From the NCBI GenBank assembly GCA_037074615.1, contig CM073535.1, positions 3,348,001 through 3,412,000 on the forward strand: a DNA stretch of 64,000 bases, read 5' to 3'. Source of the stretch: Leucaena leucocephala. Lineage: Eukaryota > Streptophyta > Magnoliopsida > Fabales > Fabaceae. Every line of letters begins with the position of its first letter. The first letter of the stretch is position 1. A model generated the notes under the pieces. The model had not been told where the DNA came from and did not search any database. It was given only the letters and a program-made list of their open reading frames with translations. Shown in pieces: positions 37,360 to 47,335 of the stretch. The position numbers were made by a program, and so were the translations under genes.

Positions 37360-39320
37360 TGTTGGAAATCGTGCCCTAGGGGCCAATCATTGTTTTATGA
37401 ACATTATTGATTTATGAATTTATTAATTGAGTTATCATATTATTTGCATATTTACTATGATGATCATCCTTGAATAATTCATGATATTATCCTAAATGTC
37501 CCTGGTCGATCATCTATGCGGGAGCACAGATGAAATAAGACCAGTATGACTTTGAAGATGTATAGAGATATAAATCAAAGTCATAAGCACATGTAAGAGT
37601 ACAAGGTGCTGGACCGACCCGCTATGAGAGAACTGCATGGGTAACATCATAAGCTTCTCTCATATACAAACCATGTCAATACGCCCTTTAACCTGAGATC
37701 ATCATGGATTCCTACATGACAAAACGCTCAGCTTTGACCTAGTCAAAAGTCACTTTTGACCGAGTGATCATAAAGACTATGTTCGGCCTTAGTGGTTTTT
37801 CATGCGGAGGAATGTGAATGGTCAAGATGGAATTTGTCCCTCACATTCGTAGAGAGATATTACTGGGCCCCTCGATGAGTGAGTCTGAGAAATGTATGGC
37901 CATACTGTAATGGAAATGTAGTTCCATTTCTATAGTCAGACTACTCAGGGATCGAGAAAGTAACGGTCAGGAATAGGAGGATGACATTATCTATGCCTCA
38001 TCCATGACCAAAATATCGCGTGACAGAAGGGACATGATATGGTTGTATAAAAGGTTATATCGTTTATCGATCCTCATATGATTTGGATAGTCGTTATGTC
38101 TTGCTAGAGACCGCTTGCGACTTGTGGGCTAGTATAGCAAATGGCCCACTGCCAACTTCATATGGGCCTACAGGGTCGCACACAAAATAGCCCAACACGA
38201 GCTATGATGTCCAGATTCATTGAATCTAAGACATGTCCAGATTCAATGAATGATCCAGGATAGATGTATATATATTTATTTATATTTATATTCGTATATA
38301 TATATAAATTCGTATATATACATTATATGTATATATGAGATTTAATTTATAAGGATAAATTAAATCTCTATCACGTTTGAAATTCGAAATTCAAATTGAT
38401 AGGATATCTCATATAAGAGATATTTATAAGATTTAATTTATAAGGATAAATTAAATCTCTATCATGTTTGAAATTCGAAATTCAAATTGATAGGATATCT
38501 CATATAAGAGATATTTATAAGATTTAATTTATAAGTATAAATTAAATCTCTATCATGTTTGAAATTCAAAATTCAAATTGATAGGATATCTCATATAAGA
38601 GATATTTATAAGATTTAATTTATAAGGATAAATTAAATCTCTATCACATTTGAAATTCGAAATTCAAATTGATAGGATATCTCAAATTTGATTTATGAGA
38701 ATAAATCAAAAATAGTTCAGTCTCATCTTTATTTAAAATTAAATAAATGGGTAATTAAATCTGTGGGGCGGATTTGATATTATTTATTTAATTAGTTTCT
38801 TATAAAATTATACAATATATGATATTGTATTAATTTTGGAATTAATATAACATTAACTCCAAAATCTAATTCGGTTGACAGAAAAAAACGCATAGCATCC
38901 TATATATCTGATTTTAGGAGCTGCGTTTTGCACAGAGAAACATATAGAACATAGAAAGGCCGAAGGGGACTCTGCAAAAGGTTTGCAGATAAGAAACTGC
39001 CGAAATAGAGACGGAGAGGACGAACTCTTGAGAAAGCCCTGGAGGGACAAGAGACGCTAGCACGTCGTTCGTGGTTGGAACGCTGTTCGTGTGGATACCA
39101 GTAGAGGAAGCCGACCTGAGTCGTCGACTTCTTGTGATCAAAAGGGAGCACGAGCCGCAGAGAGAAGCTGTGAACGTCGTGACCGAAAGCTGTGGAAGTC
39201 GCTGAGGCACACTAAGGGTAATACTTCTTCCCACTTGACTTAAACACATACGGTAGATCCTGACAAGGAATGAAAAATTTTTTAAATTAATTTCCGCTGC
39301 GTGTCTTCCAATTCCTTTCA
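37360..39320 (+). mobile_element. Solo LTR of a retrotransposon (1,961 bp)
   Basis: Starts TGTTGG, ends TTTCA (TG...CA), and is flanked by the 5-bp repeat ACCTC. It contains no gag-pol coding sequence, no primer-binding site and only one LTR, so it is a solo LTR left by recombination between the two LTRs of a full element. Plus orientation is suggested by a TATA-like TATAAAAGG at about 38045. It carries an internal 91-bp tandem repeat. Minus ORFs at 38853-39321 lie within it and are not genes. Family (Copia or Gypsy) cannot be decided from the LTR alone. Confidence 0.8.
38338..38690. repeat. 91-bp tandem repeat inside the LTR, about 4 units
   Basis: Units start with AGATTTAATTTATAA at 38338, 38429, 38520 and 38611, exactly 91 bases apart, and are nearly identical (differences such as CACG/CATG and AAGG/AAGT). 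Each contains AAATTCGAAATTC and GATATCTCATATAAGAGATA, both self-complementary. Confidence 0.9.
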
Positions 39321-39325
39321 ACCTC
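39321..39325. repeat. Target site duplication of the solo LTR (right)
   Basis: Second exact copy of ACCTC. Confidence 0.8.
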
Positions 39326-42004
39326 TACTAGTGACCATGAGCACAGACGATGAGCACAATAGACCCACAACGACTAGTGGATCAAAGCTTGACATCAACC
39401 TGTACAATAACGTTTTTATGCACACAAAAAAAAAAAAGATGCAATGATAATTGAGACACTCATATGTGAAGTTAGTTTTCTTTTTGATGACGATGACGCT
39501 CCTCTGTTTTAGTGATAGCGACGTAATTGTCTAACACACATAATTGTGTCTCTTTAAAACTGTTTTAATTTGGTTTTGTGAGTTTTCATTAACTCATAGA
39601 TACACAAATAACTTTAATTTTCAAGTTTTTTTTTAATGATTTAGGGCCCTAGTATTATATGTCTTTTTATATATTATATTAATAAGTATTCAAATAATCG
39701 ATTAATTTAAATTGAGAATTTAATGTTTTGGATGCCTCTACTAAAAGCTTTTTTTAACGAAATGGGAATCAAAATTCAATTCTCTCACTTTGTGATTTAT
39801 TGAACTCTAATCATTCTATTTTATAATCTAATTGATCTCTCATGCAGTTTTATTTACCTTCTCATTAGCCGTTTAGATAGTTTCAATTTATCTTAGAAGT
39901 TTAGTGGATCGCAAACACCGATTGAATTTATCAAAGCTTTGAAATTCCCTTTTGTAAAGAAGTTTCTTAATTAGCTAGGATCAATAATCAATGAATACGC
40001 ACATGTAAGTCTAGTTGGCAATAATTATTTATGAACGACACCCATCAAACATCAATTAATGTGCTAATCTAAATTGCCTATCTTTCTGGCAAATGAGAAA
40101 ACCTGCTCCCGTAAGCCCCTCTAACTATATATATAAACAACACCCCCCCCCCCCAAAAAAAATATTTCCAATAGATCGATTTTAACCATTTCAAATAGAG
40201 AGCCTTTCATTCCAATACCAAAAAAGTAGCCAGAGTTCAATATACACATATATCTTGAGGAATACAGCAGCCCACATGAATGATTGACGAATTAAACCAA
40301 GAATATTCCATGATACTAGGTACGAGCCGATTAATTAAGTCGAATTTATGTGACAAATAAAACAAGTGGCTGTTACACACATCACTCCGCGCCCCCAACA
40401 ACTCCCTAATCTGATAATAGTCTGTATTGAACGGCGCCCCCATAAGGATATAGAAAGACATATGATATGTATCCAGGTGGACGCACGCGATTGGCTAAGC
40501 TACCTCCATCTTCTTTATGGGCTTATCCATCGCTATATAAAAAGGACTGGTTCATGCTCAGAAAGCCACCCCTGGTTTTACCATGAACAAGAACAAGATA
40601 CATGGCTGTGTATTAATATTGTGTTGGGACCATGTGTAGTTTTTTATTAACCCCATAAAATATAAATATGGCTTCTCATTGGCCGCTTCTTCCATATTTT
40701 AATAATTTTATAATATGAAAATATCTGACCACTCTGAGCACCATTTCTTCTTGATTTACATCGCGGGGTTCTTCATTTTGATACCACTGCCTCGAAAGAC
40801 GATATCATGCTTCGAGATTCCACTTGCCAACATACCCAGTTGGACGTGGACACAAACAACTGTAAGACATGTAAGTACAAATTGCAACTTGCAATCATTT
40901 CTCTCTCTCCCAAACACACACTTAGATCTATTTAATCTATTCAACGCTGCCAGTACTATGTGTTAATGAATATGCATGCGTGAGTAGAAATATTATATAT
41001 ATAAACATTATATTAGCATCGATATTATTATTGACTAACACAAATGCCGTTGCATAAATTAATTGCTGTGATATTTGATAAATTTAAATAATTTTGACCC
41101 CTTCAACGTACTTGTTGTTTTCAGAGAGCGGGGACATGAAATGAGTGGACAGGCTCAAGCTGACCAATCACCAAACCCGTGATAGCTGAAAATGATTATG
41201 ATATCACCATATACACAACAACATATGCCAAGCCCATAATCAACAATTTCGTTCACTTCAAGGCTCCGATGATGTTCCTATGTCCCTCTTCCAATTAAAT
41301 AAAGATAAACAAAACAAAAAAGGTGAAGATCAGGGCAATTATTGGGTTGTTGGCATATTCCTTATTCATATCGAGAATATTTAGACTCAGTAAAGCCATC
41401 ATTACCAAAACTCTCGCTAAATCTAACCCACCCCGTTAGCAAGTAGCATCCACTCTTTAATACAAATTCATGAACATGAGAACAGCGACTCATACTTCCG
41501 GCTATGGCCTTCCCCATCTCCAATCGCGTTTTGCTGCCTTCATCCACCCACTCTTCCATTTCTTTGTTTTTCTTCGTCTCCCAATTATATAATCCATATA
41601 TTCTCCCGACCTCATCACCTCATTGATTATTCCCACAACACTACTCACACGGTTCCTCTCTAAATTAATATCTTGTATTTATATCTTTTCATGTTTTTGG
41701 GTCTCAGGAATCATCACTCAGTTCCTTTGTTGTTTCTGGCAAATATTTTTGAAGGTGGAATTCTATTGCAAGTAAAACATGATTCAGAAAATATAATAGA
41801 CTGGATTAAGTATATGGTACAGGAAGAGATCAAAAAACTCACGCAAGGCACGAGTTATACATTTGCATGACAAGTGATGAGGTTCCAAACTGATGATCCA
41901 TGCTTTGTTTCGTCATCCAAACTACTACTAACCCAAATTATATATACATCTAAATCTGACTCACATCTCTTATCATCAACACCCACTTGTTCATATGTCT
42001 GAAT
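39326..42004. other. Intergenic DNA with one orphan promoter-like site
   Basis: No gene called. At 40490-40494 ATTGG (an inverted CCAAT box) is followed by TATATAAAAAGG at 40534-40545, promoter-like spacing on the plus strand. Downstream there are only short ORFs (an 18-codon one from about 40582, and 40715-40966) that I do not recognise. A C run lies near 40143-40154. Confidence 0.4.
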
Positions 42005-42607
42005 CTACCACACTATACAGCTTGAGCTGTACCTCACTTCTCTTGGAAATCTACTGTTATCAATCCCAGAATCCCAGAATCTCACGACGTTGCCGTTAAG
42101 ATCCGTTAATTCCTGATACATGTACCAACCCTTCACTCCCATCCTCATCTTTAACGTTTTTTCCCATTTCTCCCACCACTCCGATTTGAAACCGCTACCG
42201 CCGTTACGGCTCACCTCCCTCTCCGTCAACTCTTCATCCGGCTTGCATTCCCTGTCATCCTCGTAGTACACGGTAAACTTCCCCCTGGTCACTCCGTCGA
42301 AGTCGCCGTCGTCCGCAGAGAAAACACCCGCCGCCGCCGGTGCGCTCGTCTCGGGAGCTTCATGCAGAACAATTTTTTCCACCGCTCGCTCGTCTCCCGT
42401 CGACCGAGACCCATTTAAGCTCCAATCATTTGAAGGAGGCGGCGGCGGAGGAGGAGGAGGCAAATGGGGTTTAGCGCGGATCTTCCATAGGCTGAGGGCG
42501 GCGGTGAGGAGGGCGAGCCAGGTCCAGAGGTTGTTGACGAGGGTGAAGAAGCCGAAGCTGGCGTAGTTGAGAGCGAGAGCTTCGAGAGGGGAATCGACGG
42601 CATTCAT
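42005..42607 (-). CDS. Unknown single-exon membrane protein
   Basis: Function unknown. 200 aa in one exon with much higher GC than the surroundings. Residues about 17-41 form one hydrophobic span rich in Trp and Leu (FGFFTLVNNLWTWLALLTAA). A run of about ten prolines follows (49-58), then an acidic low-complexity middle. The C-terminal part, about 138-180, has EWWEKWEKTLKMRMGVKGWY and looks like the conserved core, rich in Trp and Tyr. Such short N-anchored plant proteins are common and uncharacterised. The start is the first ATG in a frame closed upstream. GC-rich overlapping ORFs (42415-42671) are shadows of this one. Confidence 0.75.
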   Translation of the reverse strand: MNAVDSPLEALALNYASFGFFTLVNNLWTWLALLTAALSLWKIRAKPHLPPPPPPPPPSNDWSLNGSRSTGDERAVEKIVLHEAPETSAPAAAGVFSADDGDFDGVTRGKFTVYYEDDRECKPDEELTEREVSRNGGSGFKSEWWEKWEKTLKMRMGVKGWYMYQELTDLNGNVVRFWDSGIDNSRFPREVRYSSSCIVW

Positions 42608-43499
42608 GGTGGGTGAGTGTTGGTGATGCGAGGATGAAGAGTGAGAGAGAGAGTGAGGATTTAAGGAGCAAACGAAGGGAAGGTATCTGAAGGAAGATGC
42701 TGAGAATCGAGAGCTAAGATGCTAGTTGCCCAAATGGTATGAGATCCGTATTTTATACCCGGCGGTCTTCATTTTTACACGTGTCAGGTTCACAGTCAAC
42801 CTTTGATTAATTAATTAATCAGGGCTCGTGAGTTTTCAAAGAAATTAGAATTGAGATCAAGACATGATTGTGGGGAGACGGTGATTACAAGGTTCCAAGC
42901 TGGTTAAGTGATCACGTTTAGCTTGCTTTAACTCAAACTATATATTAATTAATCTGGTTGATGATATATATCCATGACTTGATACTTGTTTGAGTGAATG
43001 CATTGTCAAGGTAAGAAGAGGGAGAAGTGGGGGATGTATGGAAGCATACCGTGGAGCTTATGTCCAAGGGAAGATGACTGTGTGAGTGTGAGAGGGGTTA
43101 GGTGGAGGGGAATGGTTGGTGCAACTTCATGGATCGGATACGACTGATTGATATGCCACTTCATTCTTGCATATGATATGTATATATAATGAAGGGTGAA
43201 ATAATATTTTGTCCCTTCTTTAGCTAAAAAGGCCATTTCTAATAAGCATGCAAAATTAATTTCCCGTTTTCCAAATCACTTCCTAAGACATAAGCACTGT
43301 ACGTACGTGTACTTTTTAAGTAATGATTTTTATCATTGATTGTATAATTTATCATTTAGATCATATATTTATTATATTCTAAACTATACGAGTAGTTTAG
43401 TATTTTTGATGTCTCCTGCTGAGTTCGTAGCTATTTACAAATAGTTTTTATTATGGGGTGAGTAATTTTATTATAATTAATATTGAATGCCAAATTTTC
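42608..43499. other. Upstream region of the membrane-protein gene
   Basis: The first 150 bases or so include a GA-rich 5' leader on the minus strand. The rest is AT-rich and shows no gene. The minus ORF at 43006-43236 has no recognisable content. Confidence 0.5.
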
Positions 43500-43795
43500 T
43501 TTAAAAAAATCTCTAAAAAGGACTCCATAAATTGGTAAATCTCAAATTGAGACTCTAAATAGTATAAATACTAGAGAAGTATAGGATTAAAATTGAAAAT
43601 TTTAAGTTCATGTCCAAATATTGTTTTATTAAAAGAATTACATGTGAATAAAAAAATAAAGGCTATTTTGGTAATTTGACTATACATTTTAAAATATCAA
43701 TTTAATCATAAAATTTCTCTGATATTTATAATATTTAGAGGCTTAATTTAAAATTTACTAATTTTTAGAGTATTTTTTTAGGGATTTTCCCATTC
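43500..43795. mobile_element. Foldback MITE with arms of about 85 bp
   Basis: The left arm (TCTCTAAAAAGGACTCCATA, TTGGTAAATCTCAAATTGAG, ACTCTAAATAGTATAAATAC) pairs with the inverted right arm (CCCTAAAAAAATACTCTAAA, TTAGTAAATTTTAAATTAAG, CCTCTAAATATTATAAATAT). The arms differ at many places, so the copy is old. The loop holds TAAAGGCTATTTTGGTAATT. No ORF; target duplication not resolved. Confidence 0.7.
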
Positions 43796-45055
43796 TTCTT
43801 TGCAATTTTCCAATAAATAATTAATAAGGATTGAAGTGGGCAAGTCAAGCGTCAAAGAGTCATAAATGAATGGCATCTGATGCATATGAGTTGAAGAGAA
43901 CCTCCCACGAGATTCACAGCCCATCCCATTTCAAAGGTCAAGCTACTGACTTTCACACTCGTGTTTTCACACACACGCACATAAATATAAATGAATTCAT
44001 AGGGAGAGATTAATAAATTACAATTTTTTAATATAAAAGATAATTTCAAGATTATTTTTTAAAATACAAGATATAAATCTATTTTATATATAATATTTAT
44101 TATTTTTATTAAACTAATTTATTTAACTTATAAATATAAATTAATATATAATCTAATATTATACTTAAATATTTTAAAAAGGTCATATATTATTTATTAT
44201 TATTAATTAATTTATTTAAAATAATCAATTATATTTTATATTAAAAATTAAAAAGATATTATTTTATAATTGATATTATCAATATAAATCATGCAATTCA
44301 TGTGGAGCAGTATGCGTCTGTCTTTAAGGGCATAATATTTGCATTGAGCACATGGTTTCTTAATAAAAGGGAGCATATATTTTGATGTAAGCTATTAATT
44401 CCATACTCGTTTTCACATTATTTACAGTTGACCTTCCGCTTCTGGTCATCCCCCAAACTTTCCAAAAGAAGCACCACGCACTAACTCTTTTGAAGTTTAC
44501 ATGTTTTTTTTTTTATTGGATTACAAGGTCAAAATTTCTAATTTGTTATTTTCAAATACGTGTTTGTTCAATGTTATTTCTTTTTTTATATAAGAATTTT
44601 TAGAAAGAGATTATATTTAACCACAATTTAAAGGTAAAATGAAATCTCTCTTTCTCTTAAATGATATTAATATCTAATAAAATAAATCGTTAATTACGTT
44701 CAGATATAAACTCAAAATACCTATGAATTATAATGTCTCCCTAAATACTATAATTATAATAAAATAAAATAATACTCCTCATAACCTTTTAAATAATTAT
44801 ATATTTTATTTTTTTATTAATTGAATTTATGGACGGGCGATGTTAAATTGTTTGATACTAAACTAGAGTTTTGAAACAGAAGAAGCCGGACCGGTTTTGT
44901 AAATCAATATATTTTTGTTTGGGCCGAAAGAAACATGGTTTCAAGATCTTCTGGTTCTGGGCTCAGCTCAAATATTTTCTAGGCCGTTTGGGCTGAAAAC
45001 ATGTCCGTGGAGTTGTCTCCTACGTTTAAAGAAGCTCACTTACTAACCAATCGAC
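43796..45055. other. AT-rich intergenic DNA, no gene seen
   Basis: Long AT-rich tracts, especially 44000-44300 and 44600-44830. A minus ORF at 43852-44049 has no recognisable content. Confidence 0.55.
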
Positions 45056-45064
45056 TTGTGAATA
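45056..45064. repeat. Target site duplication of SINE copy 2 (left)
   Basis: TTGTGAATA, repeated at 45413-45421 after the A tail. Confidence 0.7.
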
Positions 45065-45412
45065 AGAGACCAACAGGAGTAATCTGAATAGTAAATGATT
45101 TAGTATTATTTAAGTAAAATTTTAAGTTTGAATCTTGTCCTTGGGGGGGGGGGGGAGGGGTGCCCCCTATAATAGCAAAATAAGACTTTTCCAGTTTGCC
45201 TCCAACGGGCATACTTTTATTCCGAAACGACAGAGGTGGTTTCAGGGACCTAGAGATCGAATTTTCACGCCAGGACCTGCCTGGCACGTCCAGGACATAT
45301 GTAAAAAATCTTTATTAGGAGATTTATCAACTATAGTCAGGTGCGCGACGCGAGTTGAATCCGGATATAGTCGAAGCAAAACTCTGATAAATTGGGTGGG
45401 CAACAAAAAAAA
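45065..45412 (+). mobile_element. SINE copy 2, interrupted by about 158 bp
   Basis: Same family as 3978-4167. The 5' part (GTAAATGATTTAGTATTATT, then AAGTTTGAATCTTG, B-box-like) and 3' part (TATTAGGAGATTTATC, GACGCGAGTTGAATCC, AAACTCTGATAAATTGGG, A tail) align to copy 1. Between them, about 45139-45296, lies extra GC-rich sequence starting with a G run. Perfect 9-bp flanking repeats (TTGTGAATA) confirm the outer ends. The ORFs 45036-45422 are within it and are not genes. Confidence 0.75.
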
Positions 45413-45421
45413 TTGTGAATA
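45413..45421. repeat. Target site duplication of SINE copy 2 (right)
   Basis: Second exact copy of TTGTGAATA. Confidence 0.7.
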
Positions 45422-46204
45422 GGGGAGATATATAACTATTTAGAATTTATTCAATTTTTAAAAAGTATTATTTTGTTGTAGTTATAATCTCAGTACTTAT
45501 GAAGATATCTTAACTCCTGAATATTTAAATTTACGCTTGAAAATAACATATAGCTCGCCCTACTCGATATTGATATCGCTTAGGAAGAAGAAAAATTTTA
45601 TTTTACTTTTAGATTATAGATGACTTTAACTCCTTCTTAACAAAATTTATAAAAAAGAAGAAGAAGGTCTCTTACCCTTCACATCAGTTTTCTCATTAAG
45701 AGGTTGACGGGGATTTGACTTCTTACAAAATGGTATGGCTGTCACAAAATCAGGGGAAGTGTTTGTTGTGGAGAGGAGCTAGCCTCATGGGCACTTGGCT
45801 TCTCAAATGAATATGCATGAAAATAAAAAAGCTTAAAAGGAAGATGAAGGAGTGGGTAATTTTTTATATGACTATATGAGTAAATTTAAATATTATTAAA
45901 TTTAATTAAAGATAATTTTTTAAATATATGTTTTATAATTATATAGATTCAAACTGAAAATTTTATATGTATTTAAACTATCAAAATATCTTGCATTAGA
46001 ACCAATCATCTGCCTCTTGGGAAAGAAGAGTGTGATATTATCTGAACATGTTTAGTTTTTTTTTAAAGAATAACACAACATATTTGTTACATGTTTAGGA
46101 TTAGCTGGCCCCCCCCCAAACCCGCAAATCCTTGACACCACCTGCTGGCTCCGTCGCTATCAAGCTCGTTGTCACAACAAAGGAGCCTTTTTTTTTTGTA
46201 AAAA
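45422..46204. other. AT-rich intergenic DNA, no gene seen
   Basis: Nothing recognised apart from a C run at about 46109-46117. Confidence 0.55.
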
Positions 46205-47335
46205 AAAAAAAGAAAAAAAACAAAAAAATATCCATTTAAATTTTAAAAAGATAAATTAGGCTTCTCAATATTAAAAATAATAGATTAGGTAGAAAGCTCA
46301 ATCTATCATTTATAAATTTGTATGTAAATGGTATTTGTAACTCCCACCGATATTTGCCACTTTTACAATGTGATTTGAAACTTTGTCAATAATATTTACA
46401 ACTCATACGATGGTATTTGCAACTCCCGTAAATGGTATTTACAATTTCCACCACAGAGAACAAACAAATTTGCCAAATGGATTAACAATTTTGCCAATAG
46501 TATTTGTAACTCCCACAATGGTATTTACAATTTTGCTAATGATATTTGTAACTCTCACATTAGTATTTGTAGATTTACCAATGGTATTTGTAAGTTTATC
46601 AATGGTATTTATAACTCCTACTAGTATTTGTAAATACTATTGGTAAAGTTAAAAATCTCATTATGGGAGTGACAAAGACTAGTAGAAGTTATAAATACTA
46701 TTGATAATTTTGTAAATATAATTGGCAAAGCTGCAAATACTATTGTGAGACTTGCAAATAATATTGGTAAAGTTGTTTCTTCTCTATTGTGGGAGTTGTA
46801 AATACTATTGCGAGAGTTGTAAATACTATTGACAAAATTGCAAATTCTATTGTAAGAGTTATAAATATTATTGATAAAGTTATTAATCCTATTGGTAAAG
46901 TTGTTTATTCTCCTTTGTGGGAATTGCAAATACCAATGCGGGAGTTGCAAATATTATTGTTGAAATTATAAATATCACTATAGGAGTTACAAATATTATT
47001 GACAAAGTTATAAACACTATTGTCAAAATTATAACTATTATTATCAAAGTTACAAATACTATTGTCAAAATTGTAAATATTATTGTTAAAATTATAAATA
47101 TTATTATAGGAGTTGTAAATATCATTGTCAGAGTTATAAATATTATTGGCAAAGTTATAAATCGTATTGTCAAATTTATAAATACTATTGACAAAATAAA
47201 GGCTAATTTAATTTTTACACATAAATTTATAAATGACAGATTAAACCTTCTATTAAATCTATTATTTTTAATATTAAGAAATTTAATTTATCTTTTTAAA
47301 ATTTAAATAAGTTTTTTTTATCTTTTTCCTCAAAA
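46205..47335. mobile_element. Foldback-type element built from 21-bp repeats
   Basis: Long terminal inverted repeats of about 120 bp: the left (ATTTAAATTTTAAAAAGATA, AATATTAAAAATAATAGATT, ATCATTTATAAATTTG) is matched by the inverted right end at about 47211-47335. Inside, degenerate 21-bp units like ATGGTATTTGTAACTCCCACA run in one direction from about 46325 to 46625, then as reverse complement to about 47205. The unit length is a multiple of three, so long frames stay open on both strands (46383-46646, 46889-47194, 46917-47306) and read as 7-residue hydrophobic repeats; I regard them as by-products. No transposase is present. Confidence 0.75.

Noticed and set aside
38853..39321. Three overlapping minus-strand ORFs, up to 135 codons
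   Set aside because: They lie entirely within the solo LTR, overlap in different frames and match no retrotransposon protein.
41362..41559. 65-codon minus ORF
   Set aside because: No known motif, no promoter or splice support. Its in-frame start is plausible but the evidence is too thin.
46383..47306. Several long ORFs on both strands with 7-residue hydrophobic repeats
   Set aside because: They arise because the 21-bp repeat unit is a multiple of three. The frames are open on both strands and overlap one another inside a foldback element.
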